The translations under genes and the position numbers were made by a program. A stretch of DNA of 64,000 nt, from assembly GCF_019061145.1 (NCBI RefSeq), contig NZ_JAHQZS010000004.1:1-64000 (forward strand), read 5' to 3'. The stretch's first letter is position 1. Each line of letters opens with the position of its first letter. The notes beneath the pieces are model-generated. The model saw nothing but the letters and a program-made list of their open reading frames with translations, did not search any database and had not been told where the DNA came from. The stretch comes from Anianabacter salinae. GTDB lineage: Bacteria > Pseudomonadota > Alphaproteobacteria > Rhodobacterales > Rhodobacteraceae. Below are positions 17,214-26,557 of the stretch, in pieces.

Positions 17214-18596
17214 CTAGCCTGCCGTGCCCTCGGCGGGTGTCTCCTTCTTGCGGCCGAACAGGCCCTTGCCCTCTGCGCCTGCATACCAATCCTCGTTGCG
17301 CGTCGCATACATGGTGGCAGCTATGGCGATGAAGGCCAGCGTCGAGCCCGCCAGCAGCGCATAATCCGCAGACCGCAGGATCAGGTACAGCACCGCGTAG
17401 ACCAGGATCAGCATGGCGCACAGCACCCAGGCGCGTCGCCCCAGCTTGAGGCTCAGGACCCCGAACATCGTGATAAGGGCAATCGTCGCGCCACTGGCCA
17501 GCGCATAGGCGGCGCCGAACCCGATCTGTTCGGCATAGGCGACCATCAGCAAGACGAAGGTCGATTGGGACAGGCCGATGAGGATGTATTGCACCGGGTG
17601 CGCGGGTTTCTCCTGCCGATTCTCGATCAGCAGGACGGTGAGAAACGTCAGCGCGATGAACAGGATGCCATAGCGCGCGGCGCGGTAGGCCTTTTGATAG
17701 AAATCGTTGGGCTGGAAGAACTCGACCCCGAATGCGGCCTCGCGCGCCGCGTATTCATAGCTGTCGCGCGAGACCTGCGGCAGGTTGCGTGCAAGATGCG
17801 GGATCGTCCATGTCGCGGTGAACCCGTCCTCGGTGATCTCGGACCCGTCTGGCAGAAAGGCGCCGGAAAAGCTGGGATGCGGCCAATCGCTCACCATCGT
17901 CACCGCCGAGGTGCGGCCCACCGGAGCGACATAGAACGACTCGGCGCCGTTCGACGACATCGCCAGATCAAAGCGGTCCACCGCGCGCGGATCGCCGGTG
18001 GCGGCAAAGATACCGCCCGTGTCGCTGTCGCCCGGCACCGGTTCCAGCGCCAGCGGCGTGCCATCCGCCGTCAGCACCGTGTCGCCGCGCAGCGCGCGGT
18101 TTGATCCAAGGCCAAGCTGCCAATAGGCGCGGTCCCACTGGATCGTCTCGTCCTCGATCAGTTGTGTCTCGACATCGGACAGATCGAACGTCGTGCCGAC
18201 GGTTATATCGGCGGCGTAGACCGGCACGACAAAGATGCCGCGGCGGCGCTCTTCGGTGGTGGTGGTGACATCGGCCTCGAACCGGTCCGGGAAGACATGG
18301 ACCGGCGCCTTGCGGCCGGTTTCCGTGACCTCGACCGTCTCGACGCGCACCTCGCCCGTGACCGGATCGGTGGTCTCGCGACGTTCCTGCCGCGTCACCG
18401 GACCTTCGACCGGCAGAACAAGATAGGGCCCGGCCAGGCTTTGCACGCCGCCCCAGTCACGGCCCACGTCCCGCACCGCCTGCTGCGAATAATCGGCGCG
18501 GCTGTCGATGACCTCACCGGCGAAGAACAGCGGAATGAACATCAGAAGGGCAAGCAGCCCGACGATGAAGAAACGTGATCCAGAACTGCGGGCCAT
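17214..18596 (-). CDS. creD: CreD-family inner membrane protein
   Basis: Membrane protein of 460 residues. It has one N-terminal helix (about 8-30), a large periplasmic domain (about 31-310) and about six C-terminal helices (about 320-435), the CreD architecture. Features include SQQAVRDVGRDWGGVQSLAGP and the segment FFQPNDFYQKAYRAARYGIL before the helices. In E. coli CreD belongs to the CreBC regulon and affects envelope and colicin tolerance; no creBC genes are seen here. ATG 18596 has GAGGA at 4 bases. The upstream open frame to 18737 overlaps the divergent gene region and is not needed. Confidence 0.9.
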   Translation of the reverse strand: MARSSGSRFFIVGLLALLMFIPLFFAGEVIDSRADYSQQAVRDVGRDWGGVQSLAGPYLVLPVEGPVTRQERRETTDPVTGEVRVETVEVTETGRKAPVHVFPDRFEADVTTTTEERRRGIFVVPVYAADITVGTTFDLSDVETQLIEDETIQWDRAYWQLGLGSNRALRGDTVLTADGTPLALEPVPGDSDTGGIFAATGDPRAVDRFDLAMSSNGAESFYVAPVGRTSAVTMVSDWPHPSFSGAFLPDGSEITEDGFTATWTIPHLARNLPQVSRDSYEYAAREAAFGVEFFQPNDFYQKAYRAARYGILFIALTFLTVLLIENRQEKPAHPVQYILIGLSQSTFVLLMVAYAEQIGFGAAYALASGATIALITMFGVLSLKLGRRAWVLCAMLILVYAVLYLILRSADYALLAGSTLAFIAIAATMYATRNEDWYAGAEGKGLFGRKKETPAEGTAG

Positions 18597-18736
18597 GGCA
18601 TCCTCTGCGCGGCATGTTGCGCCGACTGTGCGGGCACCGGTCCGCCGGTTCAATGGCGATCTTGGCCGCCCTGCCGTTGACCCCGTCCCTGCATCCCCCG
18701 AAGGTGCGCGTTCTATCCCGCAACAGGAAGGCGCCA

Positions 18737-19720
18737 ATGAAACTCAGACCGCTTGGAACACACGGGCCACAGGTGTCGGCCATAGGGCTTGGCTGCATGT
18801 CCTTCGCAGGCTTTTACGGCGCCACCACCGAGGCCGAGGCGCACCGCACGCTAGCCGCCTGCATCGACGAGGGCATCACCCATCTCGACACCGCGCTGAT
18901 CTATGGCAACGGCGTGTCCGAGGAGATCATGGGGCGGTTCCTCAAGACCACGTCGGGCAGCTTTTCCATCGCCACCAAGGGCGGCATCGTGCTGGAACCG
19001 GAACGGCACTTCGACAACTCCCCTGACCGGCTGCGCAGCCAGCTTGAGGGGTCGCTGACCCGCCTGGGCGTCGATCACGTCGACCTTTACTACATCCACC
19101 GCCGCGATCAGCGCATTCCCATCGAGGACGTGACCGGCACGCTTGCGCGCTTCGTGGACGAGGGCAAGATCGGCGGCATCGGCTATTCCGAGATCGCGCC
19201 TGCATCCCTGCGGCGGGCGGCGGCGGTGCATCCGGTGGCGGCGGTGCAAAGCGAATACTCGCTGTGGTCGCGGCAGCCGGAACTGGGGCTCTTGCAGGCT
19301 TGCGAAGACCTTGGGACCGCCTTCGTCGCCTTCTCGTCTCTGGGGCGGGGAATGTTCGTGGACCGGTTTCCTGATCCCGCGAGCTTTGGCGACAGGGACT
19401 TTCGCCGCGCCAGTCCCCGGTTCCTCGAGCCGAACTTCAGCGCGAACTGCGCCGCGATCCGGCCGTTCATCGACTATGCGCGCGATCAGGGCATGGCCCC
19501 CGCAACGATGGCCAACGCATGGGTGCTGGCGCAGGGCGAGCACATCATCGCGATTCCGGGCACGCGCACAGCGGATCACCTGCACCAGAACGCGGAAGCC
19601 GGACGCATCAAGCTTGGCGCCGACCAGTTGGCCGAGATCGCCCGCCTGCTGCCGCCGGGTTTCGCGCACGGCGACCGGTATTCCGACAAGCAGATCGTCG
19701 GGGTCGAACGCTACTGCTGA
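18737..19720 (+). CDS. Aldo/keto reductase
   Basis: NADPH-dependent aldo/keto reductase of 327 residues. The catalytic tetrad can be read: Asp and Tyr in HLDTALIYGNG, Lys in IATKGG, and His in YYIHRRD. The C-terminal cofactor site IAIPGTRTADHLHQN is intact. The substrate is unknown; it resembles the Tas/YajO group. ATG 18737 has AGGAAGG at good spacing; an in-frame start at 18575 overlaps the creD start and is unlikely. It is a single-gene unit ending in a strong hairpin shared with the convergent sdhB. Confidence 0.9.
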   Translation: MKLRPLGTHGPQVSAIGLGCMSFAGFYGATTEAEAHRTLAACIDEGITHLDTALIYGNGVSEEIMGRFLKTTSGSFSIATKGGIVLEPERHFDNSPDRLRSQLEGSLTRLGVDHVDLYYIHRRDQRIPIEDVTGTLARFVDEGKIGGIGYSEIAPASLRRAAAVHPVAAVQSEYSLWSRQPELGLLQACEDLGTAFVAFSSLGRGMFVDRFPDPASFGDRDFRRASPRFLEPNFSANCAAIRPFIDYARDQGMAPATMANAWVLAQGEHIIAIPGTRTADHLHQNAEAGRIKLGADQLAEIARLLPPGFAHGDRYSDKQIVGVERYC

Positions 19721-19726
19721 ACGCAA

Positions 19727-19753
19727 AAGGCCGCCGGGATCACCGGCGGCCTT
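19727..19753. terminator. Bidirectional terminator between aldo/keto reductase and sdhB
   Basis: Perfect 11-bp stem AAGGCCGCCGG / CCGGCGGCCTT with a 5-base loop. The minus-strand reading continues TTTTGCG, so it is a good intrinsic terminator for the sdh operon. It also lies 6 bases past the reductase stop. Confidence 0.85.
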
Positions 19754-19774
19754 ACCCTGTAAGTCGAACGTAGC

Positions 19775-20554
19775 TTACACCACCCGTTCGACCATCATCT
19801 TCTTGATCTCGGCAATCGCCTTGGCCGGGTTCAGACCCTTGGGGCAGGTCTTGGCGCAGTTCATGATCGTGTGGCAGCGATACAGCTTGAAGGGGTCTTC
19901 AAGGTCGTCCAGCCGCTCGCCCGTTGCCTCGTCGCGGCTGTCGATGATCCAGCGATAGGCATGCAGCAGCGCCGCCGGGCCAAGATACTTGTCGCCGTTC
20001 CACCAGTAGGACGGGCAGGCCGTGGAGCAGGACGCACACATCACGCATTCATAGAGACCATCGAGCTTTTCGCGGTCCTCGATGGACTGACGCCATTCGC
20101 GTTCCGGGCGCTGAGTCTTGGTTTCCAGCCACGGCATGATCGACGCGTGCTGCGCGTAGAAATGCGTCAGGTCAGGGATCAGGTCCTTGACCACGGGCAT
20201 GTGCGGCAGCGGGTAGATGCTGACGTCGCCGCGCACCTCGTCCATGCCCTTGAGACAGGCGAGCGTGTTGGTGCCGTCGATGTTCATCGCGCAAGAGCCG
20301 CAGATGCCTTCGCGGCAAGAGCGGCGGAAGGTCAGCGTCGGGTCGATCTCGTTCTTGATCTTGATGAGAGCGTCCAGAATCATCGGCCCACAGGTGTCGA
20401 GATCGACGAAATACGTATCGACGCGCGGGTTGTCCCCGGTGTCGGGGTCCCAACGGTAGATCTTGAACTTGCGGACGTTCTTGGCGCCCTCGGGCTTCGG
20501 CCAGGTCTTGCCGGTCTGCACCTTGGAGTTCTTGGGAAGGGTGAATTGAACCAT
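19775..20554 (-). CDS. sdhB: Succinate dehydrogenase iron-sulfur subunit
   Basis: Electron-transfer subunit of complex II, 259 residues, peripheral to the inner membrane. All three cluster motifs are present: 2Fe-2S ligands in [15 protein letters not shown], 4Fe-4S in [16 protein letters not shown], and the 3Fe-4S/4Fe-4S C-terminal set [14 protein letters not shown]. It is the last gene of the sdh operon, 37 bases after an FkbM methyltransferase gene that separates it from sdhA. A terminator follows. Confidence 0.97.
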   Translation of the reverse strand: MVQFTLPKNSKVQTGKTWPKPEGAKNVRKFKIYRWDPDTGDNPRVDTYFVDLDTCGPMILDALIKIKNEIDPTLTFRRSCREGICGSCAMNIDGTNTLACLKGMDEVRGDVSIYPLPHMPVVKDLIPDLTHFYAQHASIMPWLETKTQRPEREWRQSIEDREKLDGLYECVMCASCSTACPSYWWNGDKYLGPAALLHAYRWIIDSRDEATGERLDDLEDPFKLYRCHTIMNCAKTCPKGLNPAKAIAEIKKMMVERVV

Positions 20555-20591
20555 GGTTTGTCCTCTGCCTGATTGGGCGTGACCGGGTGGG

Positions 20592-21440
20592 TCAGACCGT
20601 TGCAGTCCTTTCCGTCGGTGTGTCCGGTCCCGCAGCGCGGTCGCGGTCGTAAAGCGTGTTGCCCTCGGCGGTGAAACGCGGGCGGTAGCCCAGCGCGTCG
20701 ATCCGGGCCATCAGGGCGGGGTTCCAGTCGTTGCCGTGCGCCGTCTCGATCAGCAAGGTATCGGGCAGCTGGTCGTCCGTCGCCGTGTCGAAGAACGGCA
20801 GAAGCACGCGGTCTTCCACGCCCTCCACGTCGATCTTCATCACGATACGCTCAAAGTCGCCGCGCGGTGGCATGAGCGTTGCCAGCGGGCGCAGCGGCAC
20901 GGTGATTTCCCGCTTGCCCGCGCGATCGGTGCGCAGCGAGCTTTGGCCAAGGTTGATGGCGTAGGTGTGCAGCGTCGCAGTGCCTTCGTGGTCGCCAAGG
21001 GCCACGCCGTGAACAGTGACGCGGGCCTCAAGGTCGTTGAGCACGATGTTCTCGCGCAACTGGCGTTGCAACACAGGGTTCGGCTCGATGGCGAGCACCT
21101 GCGATCCCTCGCCCGCGGAACGGGCCAGCATGACGGTGTAGATGCCGCTGTTGGCACCGATGTCGACGATCAGGCAGCGCTTGCCGCGCACTGCATCGCA
21201 CATGGCGGCGACCGAGCGGCATTCGACGAAGCGACCCGTCGACCAGAGCGTGCGGTCCTGATGGTTGCGCCCAGCAAAGACGCGGAACCGGGCGCCCTGG
21301 TGGGTCACGGTGACGGGAGGCCAGGCCCGCGCGACGACATCGCGCAGCACCGGCACATAAAGCGAGGCCCAGAGGACCCGCCGAGCCACCTTGAACCCGA
21401 AGCTCTCGGGCCGCGGCAATGGCATCACTGCGTCCGCCAT
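20592..21440 (-). CDS. FkbM-family SAM-dependent methyltransferase inserted in the sdh operon
   Basis: Protein of 282 residues with the FkbM fold: the SAM-binding segment [16 protein letters not shown] (about residues 90-105), [15 protein letters not shown], and the downstream [14 protein letters not shown] motif. Family members O-methylate sugars or lipids; the target here is unknown. Its ATG overlaps the stop of the lipoprotein gene by one base (TGATG), so it is firmly in the sdh transcript. No Fe-S or heme link is apparent. Confidence 0.85.
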   Translation of the reverse strand: MADAVMPLPRPESFGFKVARRVLWASLYVPVLRDVVARAWPPVTVTHQGARFRVFAGRNHQDRTLWSTGRFVECRSVAAMCDAVRGKRCLIVDIGANSGIYTVMLARSAGEGSQVLAIEPNPVLQRQLRENIVLNDLEARVTVHGVALGDHEGTATLHTYAINLGQSSLRTDRAGKREITVPLRPLATLMPPRGDFERIVMKIDVEGVEDRVLLPFFDTATDDQLPDTLLIETAHGNDWNPALMARIDALGYRPRFTAEGNTLYDRDRAAGPDTPTERTATV

Positions 21441-21736
21441 CAGCCCGTCCCCAGCGTGACGCCGAACGTCGTCGGCGCGGGGCGGTTTTCCATCTGCCGC
21501 GCGACGCAGTCGGCCATGAACTCGGACGGGCTTTGCGGGTTCAGCACAGCGTTGGTCACGGTGATCCCGCCCCGCGCCCGCGCGCCGGTGTTGCCGACGC
21601 CCACGCCGACCGTTCCGGCAAAACCGTCGGCCAATGGCAGTTCCTCACGGCACAGCCGTTCGGCCCGCTCCAGCGTCATCGGCTGGGGCGTGCAGGCCGC
21701 GAGGGTCGCAAGCGACAGGACCACGGCGCGGATCAA
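21440..21736 (-). CDS. Small lipoprotein between sdhA and the methyltransferase (TTG start)
   Basis: A 98-residue protein starting at TTG 21736, whose TTGA overlaps the sdhA TGA by 4 bases. The N-terminus (L/M)[14 protein letters not shown] is a short lipoprotein signal with lipobox LAAC (Cys at residue 15). The mature part has [17 protein letters not shown] and a Gly/Val-rich stretch GTVGVGVG. The function is unknown. It would be anchored at the periplasmic face of a membrane. The start is inferred from the coupling and the signal peptide; there is no ATG before residue 20. Confidence 0.7.
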   Translation of the reverse strand: MIRAVVLSLATLAACTPQPMTLERAERLCREELPLADGFAGTVGVGVGNTGARARGGITVTNAVLNPQSPSEFMADCVARQMENRPAPTTFGVTLGTG

Positions 21737-23535
21737 TAGACCCGCGCTTTGGGCGCGATCTTTTTCAGGTCGATGCCGCCCTCGTTGTGGCCCAGAAGCG
21801 GGTTCAGGTGCACCGGGCGATAGTCGAGATCGACCTTGCCGTTGACCCAGGCAAGCGTGTGCTTGCGCCATTCTTCGTCATTGCGGTCGGGGTGATCCTC
21901 TTGCGCATGGGCGCCGCGGCTTTCCTTGCGCGCCTCTGCCGAAACGATGGTGGCCAGCGCGTTCGGCATCAGGTTGGTCAGTTCCAGCGTTTCCATCAGG
22001 TCGCTGTTCCAGATCATCGAGCGGTCGGTGACGCTGATGTCCTCCATCTTGCGGGCGACGCCATACATCTTGTCCACGCCCTCGGCGAGGGTCTTGTCGG
22101 TGCGGAACACGGCTGCGTCCGACTGCATGGTCTGCTGCATCTCATCGCGCAGCTCTGCCGTCGGGATCGCGCCCTTGGCGTGGCGCAGATCGTCGAAACG
22201 CGCCAGTGCCTTGTCCACCGACGCCTGGTTCAGGCGCGGATTGGCGGCATTGGCATCGACGATCTCGCCCGCGCGGATCGCAGCGGCGCGGCCAAAGACC
22301 ACGAGGTCGATCAGCGAGTTCGATCCAAGCCGGTTCGCACCATGAACCGATGCACAGCCCGCCTCGCCCACGGCCATCAGGCCGGGCGACACGCGGTCGG
22401 GATCGTCCTTGGTCGGGTTCAGAACCTCGCCCCAATAGTTCGTGGGGATGCCGCCCATGTTGTAGTGCACGGTCGGCAGCACCGGGATCGGTTCCTTGGT
22501 CACGTCGACACCGGCAAAGATGCGCGCCGATTCAGAGATGCCGGGCAGGCGCAGGTGCAGCGCCTCGGGCGGCAGGTGGCTGAGGTGAAGGTGGATGTGA
22601 TCCTTCTTGTCGCCCACGCCGCGGCCTTCGCGGATTTCCATCGTCATGCAGCGGCTGACCACGTCCCGCGACGCGAGATCCTTGTAGGTGGGCGCGTAGC
22701 GTTCCATGAACCGCTCGCCCTCCGCGTTGGTCAGATATCCGCCCTCGCCGCGTGCACCCTCGGTGATAAGGCAGCCCGCGCCATAGATGCCGGTCGGGTG
22801 GAACTGGACGAATTCCATGTCCTGAAGCGGCAGGCCAGCGCGCGCCACCATGCCGCCGCCGTCGCCGGTGCAGGTGTGCGCCGAGGTCGCCGAGAAATAC
22901 GCGCGCCCGTAACCGCCCGTGGCCAGAACGGTCATCTTGGCGTTGAAAACGTGGATCGTGCCATCGTCCAGCTTCCACGCAACGACGCCCTGGCACTGCC
23001 CATCTTCCGACATGATGAGGTCGATGGCGAAATACTCGATGAAGAATTCCGCGTTGTTCTTGAGCGACTGGCCATAGAGCGTGTGCAGGATCGCGTGGCC
23101 GGTCCGGTCGGCGGCGGCGCAGGTGCGCTGCACGGGCGGGCCTTCGCCGAATTGCGTCGTGTGGCCGCCGAACGGGCGCTGGTAGATCTTGCCGTCCTCG
23201 GTGCGGCTGAACGGAACGCCGTAATGCTCCAGCTCGTACACCGCCTTGGGCGCCTCACGCGCGAGGTATTCCATCGCGTCGGTGTCGCCCAGCCAGTCCG
23301 ACCCCTTGACGGTGTCGTACATGTGCCACTGCCAGTTGTCGGGGCCCATGTTGCCAAGGCTGGCGGCGATGCCGCCTTGCGCGGCGACAGTGTGCGACCG
23401 GGTCGGGAACACCTTGGTCACGCAGGCGGTCTTGAGCCCTTGCTCGGCCATGCCAAGCGTGGCGCGCAGGCCCGAGCCGCCGGCACCGACCACGACGACA
23501 TCATAATTGTGCGTTTCGTATTCGTAAGCAGCCAT
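21733..23535 (-). CDS. sdhA: Succinate dehydrogenase flavoprotein subunit
   Basis: Catalytic subunit of complex II, 600 residues, oxidising succinate to fumarate. The FAD-binding [19 protein letters not shown] is near residue 16, the flavinylation His in [10 protein letters not shown] near 47-56, and the substrate-side HPTGIYGAG and [17 protein letters not shown] segments are intact. It follows sdhD by 15 bases. Confidence 0.98.
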   Translation of the reverse strand: MAAYEYETHNYDVVVVGAGGSGLRATLGMAEQGLKTACVTKVFPTRSHTVAAQGGIAASLGNMGPDNWQWHMYDTVKGSDWLGDTDAMEYLAREAPKAVYELEHYGVPFSRTEDGKIYQRPFGGHTTQFGEGPPVQRTCAAADRTGHAILHTLYGQSLKNNAEFFIEYFAIDLIMSEDGQCQGVVAWKLDDGTIHVFNAKMTVLATGGYGRAYFSATSAHTCTGDGGGMVARAGLPLQDMEFVQFHPTGIYGAGCLITEGARGEGGYLTNAEGERFMERYAPTYKDLASRDVVSRCMTMEIREGRGVGDKKDHIHLHLSHLPPEALHLRLPGISESARIFAGVDVTKEPIPVLPTVHYNMGGIPTNYWGEVLNPTKDDPDRVSPGLMAVGEAGCASVHGANRLGSNSLIDLVVFGRAAAIRAGEIVDANAANPRLNQASVDKALARFDDLRHAKGAIPTAELRDEMQQTMQSDAAVFRTDKTLAEGVDKMYGVARKMEDISVTDRSMIWNSDLMETLELTNLMPNALATIVSAEARKESRGAHAQEDHPDRNDEEWRKHTLAWVNGKVDLDYRPVHLNPLLGHNEGGIDLKKIAPKARVY

Positions 23536-23550
23536 TCTCAGCCCCTTGGA

Positions 23551-23922
23551 TCAGAGTGCAAGACGGGCGAGCGCCAGAACGCCCGTCGCCGCCGCGGCGT
23601 AGGAAATGCAGGTCATCGCGATGATGAGGATGTGACGCATGTAGCCGCCAACGTAGTCCTCGATCAGCACCTGAACACCGCTCTTGAAGTGCATGAAGCT
23701 GACGACGATCGTCAGAGCCGCTACCAGCGCCGGGAAGGGGCGCGCGAAATAGGCGGCGACCGCATCATGCGGCTCGCCCAGCATCGGGCCGAAGGTGAAG
23801 ACGAACAGCGGGATCAGCACGACGAGGGCATAAGAGCTTTTGGTCATCGCCCAGAAATGCTCGGTTCCCGATTTCGCCGAACCAAGGCCGACGGCGCGCT
23901 TGCGGTCTGTCATGTAAGCCAT
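23551..23922 (-). CDS. sdhD: Succinate dehydrogenase membrane anchor subunit
   Basis: Anchor of 123 residues with three membrane helices. The segment RPFPALVAALTIVVSFMHFKSGVQVLIEDYVGG carries the expected heme-ligand His and the quinone-site Asp-Tyr. It is 13 bases after sdhC. The N-terminus is basic and cytoplasmic. Confidence 0.95.
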   Translation of the reverse strand: MAYMTDRKRAVGLGSAKSGTEHFWAMTKSSYALVVLIPLFVFTFGPMLGEPHDAVAAYFARPFPALVAALTIVVSFMHFKSGVQVLIEDYVGGYMRHILIIAMTCISYAAAATGVLALARLAL

Positions 23923-23935
23923 GTGCCGGGCTCCT

Positions 23936-24325
23936 TCAGATGAACAGCAGGGTCAGGATCGTCAGCACGAAGGAGCCGCCGATCATGATGTAGCCCATGG
24001 TATAGGCGCTTTTCAGGTCTAGCCCCCGGCCGGTGTCCCAGATCAGGTGCCGGATGCCGCCCAGCGTGTGAAACCACAGCGCCCAGAGCGACAGGGTCAG
24101 GACGATGTCGCCGATCCACGAGGTCAGCACCCAGTCGGCGGTGGCGAAATATTCGGGGCCGTAGGACGCCGCGAGGAACCACCAGACGATCAGGATGCCC
24201 GCCACCAGCATCGCGTTGCCGGTGAGACGCACGAAGATCGAGGTCATCGAGGTCATCTGCGGCTTGTAATACGGCCCGATCATGAAGGGAGAGAGGGGGC
24301 GATTGCCCCGGTTCACGTCCGCCAT
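23936..24325 (-). CDS. sdhC: Succinate dehydrogenase cytochrome b556 subunit
   Basis: Membrane subunit of 129 residues with three helices. The N-terminal NRPLSPFMIGPYYKPQMTS is the SdhC signature, and LWFHTLGGIRHLIWD contains the heme-ligand His. It is the first gene of the operon, preceded by GGAAGGA. A tandem TGTGATCACA-type operator lies about 125-160 bases upstream. Confidence 0.96.
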   Translation of the reverse strand: MADVNRGNRPLSPFMIGPYYKPQMTSMTSIFVRLTGNAMLVAGILIVWWFLAASYGPEYFATADWVLTSWIGDIVLTLSLWALWFHTLGGIRHLIWDTGRGLDLKSAYTMGYIMIGGSFVLTILTLLFI

Positions 24326-24451
24326 GCGTCATCCTTCCTTTGCCCGAGAGGGGATTTCACCCCGTGTGATAGCAAGATTTGCGGGACTGTCACGCGGATG
24401 GGGGCGCTAACGGGGTGGTTTATTGAAGCAGGCGCCTGAATATCCGGATTT

Positions 24452-24482
24452 TGTGATCGCAGAAAAAGCGGGTGTGATCACA
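24452..24482 (-). promoter_or_regulatory. Tandem operator upstream of sdhCDAB
   Basis: Two 10-bp palindromic sites, TGTGATCACA (24473-24482) and TGCGATCACA on the minus strand (24452-24461), with start-to-start spacing of exactly 21 bp. The same pair with the same spacing occurs before sucC at 31272-31302. The proximal site ends 126 bases before the sdhC ATG. The binding protein is unknown. Confidence 0.7.
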
Positions 24483-24496
24483 GAGCGCGGCGCGAC

Positions 24497-25258
24497 TCAC
24501 TCGTTTCGGATGGCTGCGTAGTATTCGGTGAATTCGGTGCACATGATGATCGAGGAATCCGAAGGATCGTAGAATGCATTCGCCGTGCCGCAGGCTTCGA
24601 CGCGCACGACGACCGGCGACTCGAACGACAGATCGGCGTTGAGGTCCGCGACTTCCTTCTCGATCACCCGCGCGGTCAGTCGGCTGAACACGTCGGCGCC
24701 CGCGTTGTCGACGAAACGCAAGGTGTCGCCCGGCCCGCGTGCGCGCATCCGGTCAAGGACCGGCCCCCAGCTTGCGTTGGCAAGGTCGAACTCTTCCGGG
24801 CAGGTTTCCGCGCGCCGTTCCGGCAGACCGAGATCGTCCGCCACATCGTCGCGTTCGTCCGGGTTGGCGCCATAGAACAGGCAGATCATGTTGAAATAGC
24901 GTTGCTTGTTGCTGCCGTGGACGTCCCAGAACGCTTCTTCGCCGCCGTCCTGTTCGTTCGCCTTGTCCTCGCCCAGATAGGCCTCTGCGGCGTGATAGGT
25001 GATCGAAACCGCGCTGTCCTCGGTGAACAGGTCATGCACCAGGAGGGTCGAGAGCACATCGGCGGCGTCCTCTTCCTGTCCGAAGATCGGCAGGTTCTCG
25101 AGGTCGATCACGGCATGCCCAAGCTCGTGATAAAGGACCGAGATCAGGTTCGACGTGATGAAGGCTTCAATCTCGGGCGGGAGCGACTCTTCTTCAGCGT
25201 CGCGCGGCGCATTCGCAGCGGCGATCAGCATGGCAACGAAGAACAGCGACTTGAACAT
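24497..25258 (-). CDS. DUF4344-type putative metallopeptidase
   Basis: Secreted protein of 253 residues. It has a signal peptide (MFKSLFFVAMLIAAANA, residues 1-17) and the zinc-binding LYHELGHAVIDL (HExxH) motif near residue 45. A downstream acidic region EEDAADVLSTLL supplies a plausible third ligand. It matches DUF4344 as I know it; the substrate is unknown. ATG 25258 gives the cleanest signal peptide but has no close Shine-Dalgarno; the in-frame ATG at 25294 would add 12 residues. It ends 14 bases before the sdh operator, so transcription into sdh is possible. Confidence 0.75.
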   Translation of the reverse strand: MFKSLFFVAMLIAAANAPRDAEEESLPPEIEAFITSNLISVLYHELGHAVIDLENLPIFGQEEDAADVLSTLLVHDLFTEDSAVSITYHAAEAYLGEDKANEQDGGEEAFWDVHGSNKQRYFNMICLFYGANPDERDDVADDLGLPERRAETCPEEFDLANASWGPVLDRMRARGPGDTLRFVDNAGADVFSRLTARVIEKEVADLNADLSFESPVVVRVEACGTANAFYDPSDSSIIMCTEFTEYYAAIRNE

Positions 25259-25321
25259 GCAAGGAAGGAAGCGGACTCCTTGCGCTGCAATCAAGTGAAA
25301 TGTGCGCGATACCCACAGAGA

Positions 25322-26350
25322 TCAGCGCGGAATCAGCGCCCAGTAGTCCAGATCGAGCAGAACGTCGGGCAGATACTTGCCATCCAGTCCGCGCAGAGCG
25401 CCTGCCGCGCCCTTGGTCGCCACCAGCCGAAGCCGCAGCGCGCCGACGCCCGGCGCATCGGTTTCGGACGTGTCCAGAACCTCGGACCACGCCCGCACCG
25501 TGTCGCCCGCAAAGCACGGGTTGGCATGTGCCCCGCCATTCAGCCCGACCATAAGCTGCGCGTTGGCGAGGCCGTTGAACGACAGCGCCCGCGCCAGCGA
25601 AATGACGTGCCCGCCGTAGATCAGCCGCTTGCCATCCTCGCGGTGGGTGGCGTCGAAATGCACCTTGGCGGTGTTCTGCCAAAGCCGCGTGGCCAGCATG
25701 TGCTCGGCTTCCTCGATCGTCACGCCGTCAACATGGTCGATGATCTCGCCCACCGCGTAATCGCCGCAGCGGTGCGGCTCTCCGGCGAGGGTGAAATCGT
25801 AGCGCGTGAAATCGAGGCCCTTCGGGATCACCAGCGTGCCGGGATCGACCACGTCGGGCAGGTCCGGCACCACAGTATCCGGCGCGGGCGCATTCGGGTC
25901 GCGTTTGCGGACCATCACCCAGCGGACATAGTCCATGACCGTCTCGTCATGCTGGTTGAGGCCCGTCGTGCGCACCCAGACGACACCGGATTTGCCGTTC
26001 GAGTTCTGCTTGACCCCGATCACCTCCGACTCGGACCGCAGCGTGTCCCCCGGCCAGACCGGCAGCCGCCAGCGGCCATCCGCATAGCCGAGGTTGGCCA
26101 CCGCGTTCAGCGACACGTCAGGCACCGTCTTGCCGAACACGACATGGAACGTCACCAGATCGTCGAGCGGGCTGAACGGCAAGCCGCAGGACTGCGCGAA
26201 GGCATCCGACGAATGCAGTGCGTGACGCGCAGGGTAGAGCATGTGATAGAGCGCACGCTCGCCCATCTTGACGGTGCGCGGCACGGCGTGGCGGATCACC
26301 TGCCCAACGGCGTAGTCCTCGAAGAAGCGCCCAGCGTTGGTCTTTGACAT
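25322..26350 (-). CDS. mch: Mesaconyl-CoA hydratase (beta-methylmalyl-CoA dehydratase)
   Basis: Double hot-dog (MaoC-like) hydratase of 342 residues. It interconverts mesaconyl-C1-CoA and beta-methylmalyl-CoA in the ethylmalonyl-CoA pathway. The N-terminal FFEDYAVGQVIRH and C-terminal-half GDYAVGEIIDH repeats mark the two domains; YGGHVISLARAL resembles the second catalytic region. Length and the neighbouring mcl2 match the Rhodobacter enzyme. ATG 26350 overlaps the stop of the DUF1737 gene by 1 base; a GTG at 26353 is an alternative. Confidence 0.92.
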   Translation of the reverse strand: MSKTNAGRFFEDYAVGQVIRHAVPRTVKMGERALYHMLYPARHALHSSDAFAQSCGLPFSPLDDLVTFHVVFGKTVPDVSLNAVANLGYADGRWRLPVWPGDTLRSESEVIGVKQNSNGKSGVVWVRTTGLNQHDETVMDYVRWVMVRKRDPNAPAPDTVVPDLPDVVDPGTLVIPKGLDFTRYDFTLAGEPHRCGDYAVGEIIDHVDGVTIEEAEHMLATRLWQNTAKVHFDATHREDGKRLIYGGHVISLARALSFNGLANAQLMVGLNGGAHANPCFAGDTVRAWSEVLDTSETDAPGVGALRLRLVATKGAAGALRGLDGKYLPDVLLDLDYWALIPR

Positions 26351-26553
26351 CACAGCTGGCCCAGCTTCATGTCCGGGTCATAGTCGGCATCGACGTCCTT
26401 GGTCACGGCCTGAGCGCAGCGCATCTTGCCGGTGGACTGATCGAAGGCATAGGCCGGATCGCCGTAGAGCTCCCAACCCCTGGACAGGGCCAGCGTGACC
26501 TTGTGACAGAAGGCCGAGGTGTCGTCCTCGGTCAGCAGGCGGTAGGCTTTCAT
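26350..26553 (-). CDS. DUF1737-type small protein
   Basis: A 67-residue cytosolic protein starting MKAYRLLTEDDTSAFCHKV and continuing through ALSRGWELYGDPAYAFDQS, which fits the DUF1737 family (unknown function). It lies 4 bases after the nnrU-like gene and shares one base with mch, so it is inside the mcl2-mch operon. A helper role in the pathway is possible but unsupported. Confidence 0.78.
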   Translation of the reverse strand: MKAYRLLTEDDTSAFCHKVTLALSRGWELYGDPAYAFDQSTGKMRCAQAVTKDVDADYDPDMKLGQL

Positions 26554-26557
26554 CGGA

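Noticed and set aside
21634-23943. Plus-strand frame of about 770 codons opposite sdhA and sdhD
   Set aside because: Antisense shadow of well-supported sdh genes; no recognisable motif.
24451-24484. CRP or FNR site upstream of sdhC
   Set aside because: The half-sites touch with no spacer (TGTGATCACA), unlike CRP (TGTGA-N6-TCACA) or FNR (TTGAT-N4-ATCAA).
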